A DNA stretch of 64,000 nucleotides, from positions 1 to 64,000 of the forward strand of contig JAJFKF010000105.1 of assembly GCA_021773365.1 (NCBI GenBank), in the 5' to 3' direction. Position 1 is the first letter of the stretch. The number at the start of each line of letters is the position of its first letter. Under the pieces are notes generated by a model. The model saw nothing but the letters and a program-made list of their open reading frames with translations. It searched no databases and had not been told where the DNA came from. This document shows, in pieces, positions 20,391 to 29,269 of this stretch. The DNA is from Gammaproteobacteria bacterium (lineage in GTDB: Bacteria > Pseudomonadota > Gammaproteobacteria > Steroidobacterales > Steroidobacteraceae). A program made the translations under genes and the position numbers.

Positions 20391-21953
20391 TCAGTTAAGC
20401 GGCTTGACCGAGTCGGGCACGATGGTCGCGCCGAATGTTTCCTCGAAGTATTTCACCGCCGCATCACCGGCCAGGGACTGGCGCGCGAGCTGCATGCGCT
20501 CATCCTCCGCCCGTGCCTGCTGACGCGCCGGGGTTTCCGGCACCGCATTGCTGGTTTCGATGCGAAGCGTGACCGGTGCGCCAAATAACCGGGACAGCGA
20601 ATCACGCAGGTTCGATTCATTCTGGGACGTACGGTAGTGCGCGCAACGCGGGTCGAGCTCGAGCGCAACCATATTGCCGTCGCGGCTGCTCAACGTGCAA
20701 TTGGCCGCCAGCTGCCGCGCAAAGCCCTGCAGATCAAGCGCCGCCAGTATTGCCGGCCAGCCGCCCTCCTCCGGCGCGGTGCGCACGCCGGCCGCAGACC
20801 GCGTGCCGCCCCGGCCTGCCGGTGCAGCTACCGCCTTGCCGCTGGCTGGCGCAGGCGCCGCTGACGCCTCACCGGTTTCAAACGCCAGCATGCGCAGCAG
20901 GATCATCTCGAATCCGCCGCGCGCATCCGGCGCCAGGTCCAGATCCCGCCGCCCGAGCAGCACCAGCTGGTAGTACAGCTGCAGATCTTCCGCTTCGATG
21001 CGTGCAGCCAGCGCGGCAACTGTTTGCGCGTCGAACAGCTCACCCACATCGTAATCGGGCACCGCCTGGCGCAGCGCTACCTTCTGTATCAATGAGGCCA
21101 GTTCCTCCAGGGCCGCCGCGTAGTCCGGCGCGCTCTCATCCAGCGCTTCCACTTCCCGCAGTACGCCGGCCGCATCGCTCTCGGCCACCCGCTCCAGCAG
21201 CCGCACGATATTCGCGCGATCAATACTGCCCAGCATGGAACGCGCGTCAGCCTCGGTGATGCGCCCGGCACCGAATGCGATCAGCTGATCCAGCAGGCTC
21301 AGCCCATCGCGCATGCTGCCCGCCGCCGCGCGCGCCAGCAGCTCCAGGGCGGCATTCTCCGCTTCGATGCCCTCCTCCTTGAGGATATAGCTCAGCCGCT
21401 CGCGGATCAGCCCTGCCGGCAGGCGCTTGAGGTTGAACTGCAGACAGCGCGAGAGCACCGTTACCGGCAACTTCTGCGGATCGGTGGTGGCCAGCAGGAA
21501 TTTCACGTGCGGCGGCGGCTCTTCCAGCGTCTTCAGCAACGCATTGAAGGAGTGGTTCGAGAGCATGTGCACCTCGTCGATGAGATACACCTTGTAGCGG
21601 CCACGGGCCGGCGAGTACTGCACGTTGTCCAGCAGCTCACGGGTGTCGTCCACCTTGGTACGCGAAGCGGCGTCCACCTCGATGAGATCCACGAAGCGGC
21701 CCTCGTCGATCTCGCGGCAGGTATCGCACTTGCCGCAGGGTCTGGAACTCACGCCCGTTTCGCAGTTCAGCGACTTAGCCAGAATGCGGGCGATGGTGGT
21801 CTTGCCCACCCCGCGCGTGCCGGTGAACAGGAAGGCGTGGTGCATCCTGTCAGTGTCCAGCGCGTTCGCCAGCGCGCGCAGCACATGCTCCTGCCCGGCC
21901 AGCTGGGCGAATTCGCGCGGACGCCATTTGCGGGCAAGTGCTATGTAACTCAT
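20391..21953 (-). CDS. dnaX: DNA polymerase III subunit tau/gamma
   Basis: 520 residues, shorter than E. coli tau. The clamp-loader ATPase has Walker [15 protein letters not shown], the zinc module CGKCDTC, Walker [10 protein letters not shown] and sensor 1 [18 protein letters not shown]. Residues from about 370 onward form the variable linker and a shortened tau tail. I saw no A-rich slippery site like the one that makes gamma in E. coli. The SRP RNA gene lies just upstream on the same strand. Confidence 0.96.
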   Translation of the reverse strand: MSYIALARKWRPREFAQLAGQEHVLRALANALDTDRMHHAFLFTGTRGVGKTTIARILAKSLNCETGVSSRPCGKCDTCREIDEGRFVDLIEVDAASRTKVDDTRELLDNVQYSPARGRYKVYLIDEVHMLSNHSFNALLKTLEEPPPHVKFLLATTDPQKLPVTVLSRCLQFNLKRLPAGLIRERLSYILKEEGIEAENAALELLARAAAGSMRDGLSLLDQLIAFGAGRITEADARSMLGSIDRANIVRLLERVAESDAAGVLREVEALDESAPDYAAALEELASLIQKVALRQAVPDYDVGELFDAQTVAALAARIEAEDLQLYYQLVLLGRRDLDLAPDARGGFEMILLRMLAFETGEASAAPAPASGKAVAAPAGRGGTRSAAGVRTAPEEGGWPAILAALDLQGFARQLAANCTLSSRDGNMVALELDPRCAHYRTSQNESNLRDSLSRLFGAPVTLRIETSNAVPETPARQQARAEDERMQLARQSLAGDAAVKYFEETFGATIVPDSVKPLN

Positions 21954-22028
21954 TGATTATATTGCTCTATTTGGCTCACAGAGGCGCGGCCTGCAGAGCG
22001 CCGCGCGCCCGGCATTGTCCTTGATGGA

Positions 22029-22141
22029 GGCAGCCCGCACCAGCACTTCCCCGGCGCCCGATCGATGCCGCTACCGCTGCTCCCTTCCGGGCCTGACGGA
22101 GTTCACGGCGGATCGTCGCGAGGAGACCGATACGGGCTACC
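22029..22141 (-). ncRNA. ffs: Signal recognition particle RNA (4.5S type)
   Basis: About 113 nt. The apical domain GTCAGGCCCGGAAGGGAGCA matches the conserved SRP Alu-less tetraloop and symmetric-loop region. The 5' GGTAGCCCG pairs with 3' CGGGCTGCC to close a long hairpin. Gene order ffs-dnaX-ybaB-recR is common in gammaproteobacteria. Ends are set from the terminal pairing and may be off by a few bases. Confidence 0.92.
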
Positions 22142-22332
22142 ACTGACCGGAAGGAAGCGGCACCGAAGGTCGAGGCATTCCTGGACGGCAGCGATCTTAC
22201 GCGATCAGGGCGCCGCCGAGAAACGCCTGGTGGAGGGCACGGGCAACCTGGGCTGGCGCAAGAGACCCTGGATGAGCTCAAACGCTCCATCGCCCTCGCC
22301 ATTGCTGCCGCGCGAGGAAGTGAGAAAGATCA

Positions 22333-22686
22333 ATGAAGAAGCTGCAGCTTGACCATGTCCTGCAGGCCGCGGGCCGCATCACCGGCGAAAAGCAGTTCAT
22401 CATCGTTGGCAGCCAGTCTCTGCATGGGAAACATCCCGATCTGCCGGATGACATCGTCCGTTCGGCAGAGGTGGACCTGATTGCCAGAAAGCAGATCAAC
22501 CGCACGAAATGGCTGAATGCCATCGGACAGGACTCGCCATTTCACGAGACCTTCGGTTACTACGCCGATCCGGTCGATGAGACCACCGCCACCCTGCCGA
22601 AGGGCTGGAAGGGACGACTGGTCAACCTGCCGGCTGGCGAAATCATGACTGGTCAGCGAAAACTCTTGCGCAGGGAGATGCTGTAG
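22333..22686 (+). pseudogene. Truncated DUF6036-type nucleotidyltransferase-like protein
   Basis: 117 codons. Residues 1-105 resemble the N-terminal part of DUF6036 nucleotidyltransferase-like proteins: LDHVLQAAGRITGEKQFIIV, GSQSL, VDLI, FHETFGYYADPV and LPKGWKGRLVNL. The family normally continues with a DPHDLAVSKL-type C-terminal half, which is absent: after LPAGE the frame runs into the antisense of the TBDT 3' end. An upstream frame ends in LDELKRSIALAIAAARGSEK and overlaps this ATG (CAATGA), possibly the remains of the partner gene of a two-gene toxin-antitoxin-like unit. Confidence 0.55.
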
Positions 22687-25600
22687 CGGCGCAGGCGCGG
22701 GTCACCATAGAAACTGTAGCTGCCATACAACCGGCCGGAAGCAATGACTGGCGGCACCTTGTCAAACACGTTCTGAATGCCCACGGTCAGCTCGGTATCG
22801 GCCAGCAGGCTGCCAAAACGACCGGCCTGCTCGAAGCGATACTCGGCCAGCAGGTCGTGATACACCTGACGGGGAATGGTATCGGAGCCCTGATTCAGAA
22901 CCTTCGATTCGACAGTCCCAACCGAATCATCCGCCCTGAAAACAAGGTAAGAATCGTAGTACTGCAGGTTCCAGGCAATTGTCAGCGGCCCACGGCGCCA
23001 GTTGATACCCCCGTTGCCGCGCCATTTCAGCGCGGAGTTTCCCGAGTTGCCTGCATACTCGACCACCGCTGCGGTACCGGTAAGCCGGCGCTTGAAATGC
23101 GGCTGCCACGTCGCCAGTAGGTAGGCATTGAACTCTCCATACGGCGTCTCCCACAGATAGTCGCCCTGGACATCGTAGGAATCGATGGCCGTGGTGGCGG
23201 TATTGATCAAAGACAGATCAATAAAATTGATCCTGCCGTAGGTCAGACCGGCCATCATGTCTTCCGGTGTCAACGCCGCGCGGCCGACTCGGCCAGGCAG
23301 CAGCAGCTCGTTATTGATGATAGTACCCTGATCGAGAAAGGTGATTTCGTCACTCTTGCGAATGCGCGTGTAATCCATCGATACCCGCAGCCCCTCTATC
23401 GCTGCCGGAGTGAGAATGATGCCCGCGGAAAGACTTCTGGATTCCTCCGGCACCAGATCCGGATTCCCGATGCGACGCGTGGCAATTCTGGTTGAATAGA
23501 TCGCCCCGTTATTGCGCGGGTCCTGAATGGTGGTGGGACGGAAGGCAGGCACGTTCAGCGCCACCAGTTGTTCAATGGACGGCGGCAGGAAACCAGTGCC
23601 GTAGCTTACCCGCAGCGCTACCGCGCGGTTGGGCGCGTAGCGCAGACCGAAGGTGTAGTCCGTGGACGCCGCGCCTGCCAGGGTGCGCTCGATCGGACCC
23701 GTCGGCACATCGCCGATTGCATCGACCGGGTACTGACCGAGCGCCACGGTGTCGGTGGCGTAGTCATCCCGCCGTACCGATACCTGCGCCTCCAGCGAAT
23801 GCACAAACGGCAGCGCATTGCCTTGTGAAAACAGCGGCACCAGCGTCTCTACATAGAGGCTGTCCACGTCCTGCCTGCGGGCCGGGTAGTAGTAGGTCTC
23901 CAGTTCGCCTGCCGGGTCAAAGAAGCTTGGTTGAACCTGATAGGCAGGCTTCATCTCCTGCTCGCGTCGCTCCAGCACGGCCGAAACCGTCACAGCGCCA
24001 CCGGGAAGCGTGAACAGCTGTCCGGCCAGCCGCAGGGAGGCGTCCTGCAACACGGTCTCCGAAGGACCGGAAATAAAATTCGGCGACGCCAGCCGGTAGG
24101 AGCTGAAATCGATGGGATCGAGATTCAGATCGCGCATGACATCAAGGGTGCCGTCGCTGACGGCGGCCACGCCGGCATCGTTCACCAGCCCGAAAACGCC
24201 ATCCGAGCCGCGGAAGGCATTACGCGATTCATTCCAGCTGTAATCACCCTGCAAGGTCCAGTTGCGCGGCAACCGCACAAGCAGGCCGCCGGAAGCCTGC
24301 GTGGTCTGCGACAGGGAAGTCGCTCCCGCTGAAAGACCCGGGGTGGGAAAAGTGACCAGCACATCGGATTCAAACGGGTTATTCGGCGCATCGGCGTTCA
24401 ATGTCACGCCAACAAAGGCATCGCCGCTGAACGTACGGCCGAGGTTACGGAAGCGCGAGACGTCCACGAAGGCCTCCACGTACTCACCGAATGTACGGCG
24501 AATATTGGCCCCGTAGGACTCGACTGTCGGATTACTCAACAGACTAGCCTGCCTGCCGTTCAGATCATTCGGCAGATCCAGATTGTAGGTGCCAGCGTTG
24601 TCGATCAATGCCTGCACACCGTCAATGTCCATCCCGCGGTAGCCGACGGGGATGTGCGTGTATGAACTGTTGAGAGGGATACCGCCATCGAGCACCAGCG
24701 GCTCGCCAAAGAAACCCGAGATATTGGTGGTGTAGCCGGGCGTCGGATCGAAATCCTGCTCCAGCAGGTAGGTGGGGTTGTTACGTTCCAGCAGCGCGCG
24801 GCTGCGCTGGTAGAAATCGCGCTCGCCCACCTGCAGCTCGTTGGAATCCGAATAGCTGCCGGAGACCATGATGCTGGTCTTGCCGCCCTCGAGGCTGAAC
24901 CCGGCATTGACTTCGATGCCACGCTGGCTGATGTCGCTGGCGAAGGAATTCTCATAACGACCCTTGACCTCTATACCCTGGTAGTCACGTTTGAGAATCA
25001 CGTTGACCACACCGCCGGTGGCGCCACCGCCGTATATACCTGAAGCGGTCGAGGGAAGAATCTCGATGCGCTCAACCGCCGAGATGGGAATACCGTTAAG
25101 ATCAGGCTGACCGAAATTGCCCAGCAGAGTCGAATTGGAAATCGCCGGCGCCCGACGCCCATTGATGAGAATCAACGTCTGGTTGGCACCCAAACCGCGC
25201 AGATCGACCGAGCTTTGATTGCCGTAACCACCGACCTCATCCTGGTTGTTGCTGGCAGCGACGGTATTCATGGGCAGATGGGTCTTGAGGAACTGCTCCA
25301 GATTCGTAGCCATGGACCGTTCTATCGTCTCGGCGTCGAACACCACATAGGGCTGCACATCATCCTCGGTGCGCCTGATGTCGCTGTTGATGCTGCGCCT
25401 GCCCTTGACCAGCATTTCCGGCACACCCTTGATCGGCGCCGCCTGCTCATCAGCGACGGTGGCAGGTGCCGCCACCCCGGGCGATGCCGGCGCGGCATTC
25501 TGCGCCAGCTGCAACGGCGGCAGCTGCTGCAGCTGCGCGCTGACGTCCGCCTTTTTCGCCTCTGAGGACTTGATCGCAATCGTGGAATCGTCCACCACTT

Positions 25601-25910
25601 CAAACGAGAAACCCGTGCCCTGCAACAGCCGGCCGAGCCCCTTGCTGACGGCCAGCTTGCCCTGCACGCCCTTGGTGGAGGCGCCGGAGATATCCGCGGC
25701 CCGCGTCACCACCTGCACCCTGGCCTGGCTGGAGAACTGATACAGCGCCGATAGCAGGGACTGCGCCGGAATGTCGAACTTCACCTCGCGGCCAATATCG
25801 TCAATATTGCCAATATCTGAGGCCGGCGCCGCCATGCTCCACAGGCCGGCCACGAGCAGCACGGCCCGCGCAATGCAGCCAAAAATCGAACCGAATGTAT
25901 GTTGACGCAT
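22653..25910 (-). CDS. STN-domain TonB-dependent receptor, class A (A1)
   Basis: 1085 residues. Signal peptide 1-30; STN domain about 42-115 (FDIPAQSLLSALYQFSSQAR), the periplasmic signalling module that contacts FecR; a low-complexity linker; plug start VPEMLVKG at 163-170; plug motifs VDLRGLGANQTLILINGRR and GIYGGGATGGVVNVILKRDY; then a 22-strand-type barrel ending YSISLRKSFR. The STN domain and the FecR/ECF genes just upstream indicate transport-coupled transcriptional signalling. The ligand is unknown; STN-TBDTs take up siderophores, heme, glycans or peptides. It has its own predicted promoter at 25953-25982. Confidence 0.92.
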   Translation of the reverse strand: MRQHTFGSIFGCIARAVLLVAGLWSMAAPASDIGNIDDIGREVKFDIPAQSLLSALYQFSSQARVQVVTRAADISGASTKGVQGKLAVSKGLGRLLQGTGFSFEVVDDSTIAIKSSEAKKADVSAQLQQLPPLQLAQNAAPASPGVAAPATVADEQAAPIKGVPEMLVKGRRSINSDIRRTEDDVQPYVVFDAETIERSMATNLEQFLKTHLPMNTVAASNNQDEVGGYGNQSSVDLRGLGANQTLILINGRRAPAISNSTLLGNFGQPDLNGIPISAVERIEILPSTASGIYGGGATGGVVNVILKRDYQGIEVKGRYENSFASDISQRGIEVNAGFSLEGGKTSIMVSGSYSDSNELQVGERDFYQRSRALLERNNPTYLLEQDFDPTPGYTTNISGFFGEPLVLDGGIPLNSSYTHIPVGYRGMDIDGVQALIDNAGTYNLDLPNDLNGRQASLLSNPTVESYGANIRRTFGEYVEAFVDVSRFRNLGRTFSGDAFVGVTLNADAPNNPFESDVLVTFPTPGLSAGATSLSQTTQASGGLLVRLPRNWTLQGDYSWNESRNAFRGSDGVFGLVNDAGVAAVSDGTLDVMRDLNLDPIDFSSYRLASPNFISGPSETVLQDASLRLAGQLFTLPGGAVTVSAVLERREQEMKPAYQVQPSFFDPAGELETYYYPARRQDVDSLYVETLVPLFSQGNALPFVHSLEAQVSVRRDDYATDTVALGQYPVDAIGDVPTGPIERTLAGAASTDYTFGLRYAPNRAVALRVSYGTGFLPPSIEQLVALNVPAFRPTTIQDPRNNGAIYSTRIATRRIGNPDLVPEESRSLSAGIILTPAAIEGLRVSMDYTRIRKSDEITFLDQGTIINNELLLPGRVGRAALTPEDMMAGLTYGRINFIDLSLINTATTAIDSYDVQGDYLWETPYGEFNAYLLATWQPHFKRRLTGTAAVVEYAGNSGNSALKWRGNGGINWRRGPLTIAWNLQYYDSYLVFRADDSVGTVESKVLNQGSDTIPRQVYHDLLAEYRFEQAGRFGSLLADTELTVGIQNVFDKVPPVIASGRLYGSYSFYGDPRLRRYSISLRKSFR

Positions 25911-25952
25911 CGTTCTCTACCCCGAATGGATTGCGTAATCGCTACGCAACCA

Positions 25953-25982
25953 AAGACGGCCGAGAGACCCCGAGTGAGAACG
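25953..25982 (-). promoter_or_regulatory. Predicted ECF promoter of TBDT A1
   Basis: Minus strand: CGTTCTCACT (25982-25973), 14 bp, then CGTCTT (25958-25953). The same two blocks at the same spacing precede the sigma gene at 27618. The -35 block is inside the fecR-TBDT gap. A 7-bp inverted repeat (TTGCGTA/TACGCAA, 25931-25949) follows in the leader. Confidence 0.6.
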
Positions 25983-25990
25983 CAGGCGCG

Positions 25991-27040
25991 CTACTCGCCG
26001 CTGCCCCGTGGGCGCCCGGCGGCCGCGGAGCCCGAATCGAATTGCGCAGACCTGGACGGCGCCAGTTCGATCCGATCACCATCGGCGGACCGTACCAGGG
26101 AAAAGACCCGGCAGGCCGCCTCCAGCCAGCCCTCCACATTCCCGGTCAACACAGTGCCGGAGAAACGCAACGTCTGCAGCCGCGGATCGAGAAAGATCTC
26201 ACGCGTGGAATAGCGGTTGAGATTGGCCACCACGATAGGCAGCGGCTCGTTGTTGAATCGCAGCTGCCCCTGCTGCCAGGAAACCGCCTCCTCAAGCGCC
26301 ACACGACTGAAAGTTTCCGGCACGGGCAGCGAGGGATCCATGATCACCTGGTCGCCGGCCAGCAGACGCAATGGCGCCGGACCGCCTTCGGGGGGCGGTG
26401 CCTGCAACGGTGCGATGTCGACGATGCCCTCCGTCACCGTCACCACCACGCGCTCATGGGTCTTGCGGACATTGAAAGCGGTGCCGATATCGCTCAGCCG
26501 CCACTCGCCGGCATTGACCAGGAACGGACGATGGCTGTCCGTTTCAGTCTCAAAGAACGCCTCACCTTCGATCAACTCCACATGCCGCACCTCGGCGGTA
26601 TAGCCGACATGCAGCCGCGATCCGGCGCCCATCTCCACGCGGGTGCCATCCGGAAGCGTAAAGACGCGGTTCTGCGCCTTTGCCGTCATGTAAGTCGTAT
26701 CAAAGATCTGGTGACTCAGATGCTGTCGCCACGACACATAGCCGCCCGCACCCAGCATCAGGACCACCGCCGCTGCGGCCGCATACCGCCAGGCCGAACT
26801 GCGGACCTGCCGCCTGGCCATCAGCTGCTGCAGCGCCTGTGCCTTGCGGGCCTCATCCAGCCCCCTGATATCGCGCATCAGCAATTTGACCTGCTCGAAG
26901 GCCTGCAGATTGTCCGGATGTGCCTGGCTCCACTCCAGCCACTGCGATATCTGCTCGCTGGACAGCTCATCATCATGCAGCTTCACCAGCCAGTCGCTGG
27001 CCTGGCGCATGCGGTCCTGTTCCAGGGCCGTATGGGTCAC
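25991..27040 (-). CDS. FecR-type anti-sigma/sensor protein
   Basis: 349 residues from a GTG at 27040. Cytoplasmic N-terminal domain with the AxxW pattern (ASDWLVKLHDDELSSEQISQ), one membrane segment at about 85-103, and a periplasmic FecR domain (VFTLPDGTRVEMGAGSRL; VELIEGEAFFETE; GTAFNVRK). It ends with the STN-like secretin fold typical of these proteins. In FecR systems the periplasmic part receives the signal from the STN domain of a loaded receptor and modulates the ECF sigma factor. The GTG overlaps the sigma stop (GTGA), showing translational coupling. Confidence 0.92.
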   Translation of the reverse strand: MTHTALEQDRMRQASDWLVKLHDDELSSEQISQWLEWSQAHPDNLQAFEQVKLLMRDIRGLDEARKAQALQQLMARRQVRSSAWRYAAAAAVVLMLGAGGYVSWRQHLSHQIFDTTYMTAKAQNRVFTLPDGTRVEMGAGSRLHVGYTAEVRHVELIEGEAFFETETDSHRPFLVNAGEWRLSDIGTAFNVRKTHERVVVTVTEGIVDIAPLQAPPPEGGPAPLRLLAGDQVIMDPSLPVPETFSRVALEEAVSWQQGQLRFNNEPLPIVVANLNRYSTREIFLDPRLQTLRFSGTVLTGNVEGWLEAACRVFSLVRSADGDRIELAPSRSAQFDSGSAAAGRPRGSGE

Positions 27041-27618
27041 GGTGTCCTCCCCAGCCGCTCCCGGCAATATTCCAGCCCACGCACAATGTAGTTGTGAATA
27101 CACCGGCGGGTCAGGCCGAGCTGCCGGGCGATGTCGGTGAGCGAACGATCGGCAAAGAAATGCAGCGCGCAGGCTTCGCGGCAGGCCTGCGGCAATTCAT
27201 CCAGCGCCGCCACCAGCAGGTCGAACTCCTGCTGGCTCATGGCCGTGCGCTCCGGCGAGGGCTGCTCCAGCAGCTCCTCGAACAGCGCCTGCGGAGAATT
27301 GCGATCACAGACCTGGCGATGGCGCAGACGATCTACGGCGAGATTGCCGGCGATGCGAAACAGATAGCCGCGCAGAAATCCGACGGCGCCGGGCTGCTGC
27401 AGCTGCAGCAGGCGCACGTAGGCCTCCTGTGCAACTTCGTGGGCTTCAGCCTCGGAATTGAGCTTGCCGAACAGGAAACCCAGCAGCGCGTGGTTGTGCT
27501 CCTGGAACAGACGCCGCACAACCTCCGCATGCTCGGCGGCCGGCTGGGCCGGCGCCCGATCCCGGGCGACGGGACCGGGGGCAGAGGGACGGGAAGGTTC
27601 CTGGGACATGGGCTGCAC
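27037..27618 (-). CDS. ECF sigma factor, FecI-like
   Basis: 193 residues. Sigma region 2 (HNHALLGFLFGKLNSEAEAH; AYVRLLQLQQ) and region 4 with its HTH (LDELPQACREACALHFFADR; IARQLGLTRRCIHNYIVRGL). The N-terminal 25 residues are proline/alanine-rich and poorly conserved; a start at residue 4 (MSQEPS, 27609) is equally possible. It overlaps the fecR start by 4 bases. Likely autoregulated: the promoter at 27646-27675 matches that of the TBDT. Confidence 0.92.
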   Translation of the reverse strand: MQPMSQEPSRPSAPGPVARDRAPAQPAAEHAEVVRRLFQEHNHALLGFLFGKLNSEAEAHEVAQEAYVRLLQLQQPGAVGFLRGYLFRIAGNLAVDRLRHRQVCDRNSPQALFEELLEQPSPERTAMSQQEFDLLVAALDELPQACREACALHFFADRSLTDIARQLGLTRRCIHNYIVRGLEYCRERLGRTP

Positions 27619-27645
27619 AGCTCGAATACAGGACCGCTGTACTGT

Positions 27646-27675
27646 AAGACGTTTCAGGGTTGGGAAGTGAGAACG
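27646..27675 (-). promoter_or_regulatory. Predicted ECF promoter of the sigma gene (cassette 1)
   Basis: Minus strand: CGTTCTCACT (27675-27666), 14 bp, CGTCTT (27651-27646), 28-37 bases before the start codon. It shares both blocks and the exact spacing with the TBDT A1 promoter. Confidence 0.6.
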
Positions 27676-27706
27676 GGCAGAAACGGGCTGCTGCCGTGTG
27701 GCCGCT

Positions 27707-28270
27707 TCAACCGCCCAGGGAATGGCTGAGGAAAATCAAGACGCCTATGGTCACCAGTACTGCCCCACCGACAACTTCCGCCCACCGCCCCAGCCGCCTG
27801 CCCACCCGTGGCCCGATGAAGTAGCCCAGCGAGGAGATCACGAACGAGGTCAAGCCAATGGTCGCGACGGCCGCCCACACATCTACTTCAATGAAAGCCA
27901 GGGCAACCCCCACGGCGGCCGCGTCGACACTGGTCCCCAATGCGGTCAGTACGGTTCCCAGGCCACGCCGGTTCACGGTTGCTGGCGCCGGTGCACTTCC
28001 CGCAACGCCAGCGTGAATCATCCGCAAGCCAATCGCTCCCAGAATCAATAGCGCCAGCCAGTGATCCAGCAGCGTCACCACGACAGCGAACTGCGCAGCC
28101 AATACCCACCCGAGGAGGCACATGCTTCCTTCGCACAGGCCGAACACCGCGCCGACCTTCAATGCACCGACCACGGACGAGGACGGTTTGCGCCCGCCGC
28201 GGGCTACTGCGGCGGCAAAGGCATCCGAGGACAATCCCAGGGCAGTTGCCAGCAGGGCAGCGGGCGTCAT
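27707..28270 (-). CDS. mntP: Manganese efflux pump MntP-like
   Basis: 187 residues from MTPAALLATALGLSSDAFAA. Six hydrophobic segments with the family's SSDAFAAAVA and TSVDAAAVGVALAF repeats, one in each half, with the acidic residues that bind the metal. MntP exports Mn2+. I saw no yybP-ykoY riboswitch upstream, and no MntR site I would trust. A long upstream extension to 28393 is non-conserved and rejected. Confidence 0.85.
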   Translation of the reverse strand: MTPAALLATALGLSSDAFAAAVARGGRKPSSSVVGALKVGAVFGLCEGSMCLLGWVLAAQFAVVVTLLDHWLALLILGAIGLRMIHAGVAGSAPAPATVNRRGLGTVLTALGTSVDAAAVGVALAFIEVDVWAAVATIGLTSFVISSLGYFIGPRVGRRLGRWAEVVGGAVLVTIGVLIFLSHSLGG

Positions 28271-28419
28271 GACGCGCGGTTGAGCCTGACGCGCACACCG
28301 CAAGTCATCGAGCACTGGTTGCGCAGCAGCCACGGCCGCAATGACCAGGAGGAATAGTTCTTGTTGGCGATGTAGAGTTTGTAGGTCAATCAACTGTCCG
28401 CAGTGCGCCGGGTAGTTAT

Positions 28420-29160
28420 TCAGCGTGCGAGCTCGTAGACCCCGCTGATATCGATGCGCACCTCCAGTTCGCCCGCGGACACCGGGGTGGAGGCATCCAT
28501 GCTCTCTGCTCGCGCCATGGCAAACATCGGCCGGGGTGGCGGCGGGGCGTAGCCGCCGGACTCACTTAGATTTACCAGTCTGCCGATCCGGTGGTCGGTG
28601 GCCCCGGCGTAGAGTTCGGCCTTCGCGCGCAGCGCCTTGACCGCCTCGAGCCTCGCGGCATTCTCCGCACTGGCCGGATAGGCCAGTGCGAAACCGATGC
28701 CGCTGATCTGATTGGAGCCGGAGGCGACCACCGCGTCGATCACCTTGCCCAGTTTGTCCAGGTCCATGACCCGGATCGTCACCTGATTCTGCGCCTGATA
28801 GCCGCGCAGCAGCGGCGGCTGGTTCTGGCGGTAGGTGTATTGCGGATTGAGATTCAGACCGGAGGTCTGGATATTGCGCGCCTCCACGCCCTGCTTGTTC
28901 AGCGTCGCCATCACTTCGCTCATGCGCGTGGCGTTCTGGCGCATGGCCTCGGCAGCGCTGGGCGCCTCGGTGGTCACGCCGAGGTTGATGGTCGCCATGT
29001 CCGGCTGTACCCGGACCGCACCGTGAGCCGAGAGACTGAGGGTGGTGGCCTGGAATAGGCCCTCCCCTGCAGACGCTGGCACCTGCGCCTGCGCGCCGAA
29101 GCTGAAGGATATCGTCATCAGCAAGGAGGCAAGGGCCGCAACGCGAACCGGATTTTTCAT
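28420..29160 (-). CDS. SIMPL domain (DUF541) protein
   Basis: 246 residues with a signal peptide (VAALASLLMTISFSFGAQAQ). The SIMPL/DUF541 fold shows as TTLSLSAHGAVRVQPDMATI, NATRMSEVMATLNKQG, QNQVTIRVMDLDKLGKVID and ARLEAVKALRAKAELYAGA. These exported proteins are linked to oxidative-stress protection in some bacteria, but their biochemical role is unclear. It is monocistronic and divergent from the cytochrome gene. Confidence 0.88.
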   Translation of the reverse strand: MKNPVRVAALASLLMTISFSFGAQAQVPASAGEGLFQATTLSLSAHGAVRVQPDMATINLGVTTEAPSAAEAMRQNATRMSEVMATLNKQGVEARNIQTSGLNLNPQYTYRQNQPPLLRGYQAQNQVTIRVMDLDKLGKVIDAVVASGSNQISGIGFALAYPASAENAARLEAVKALRAKAELYAGATDHRIGRLVNLSESGGYAPPPPRPMFAMARAESMDASTPVSAGELEVRIDISGVYELAR

Positions 29161-29269
29161 AAGCCGTCTCCAGAAACCTGCGTGAATTCTAGCGCAGCGG
29201 GCACACGGGTAGTCAGGACAGGGCTTTTATCCGTATGATCCGCTCCGGTCAAAATTTACAAAACGCCAC

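Noticed and set aside
22143-22161. Plus-strand SRP-like GGAAGGAAGC motif as a second SRP RNA
   Set aside because: It lacks the closing stem and is better explained as complementarity to the true SRP RNA on the minus strand.
28271-28415. Possible yybP-ykoY manganese riboswitch before mntP
   Set aside because: Searched by eye for the conserved core; not found.
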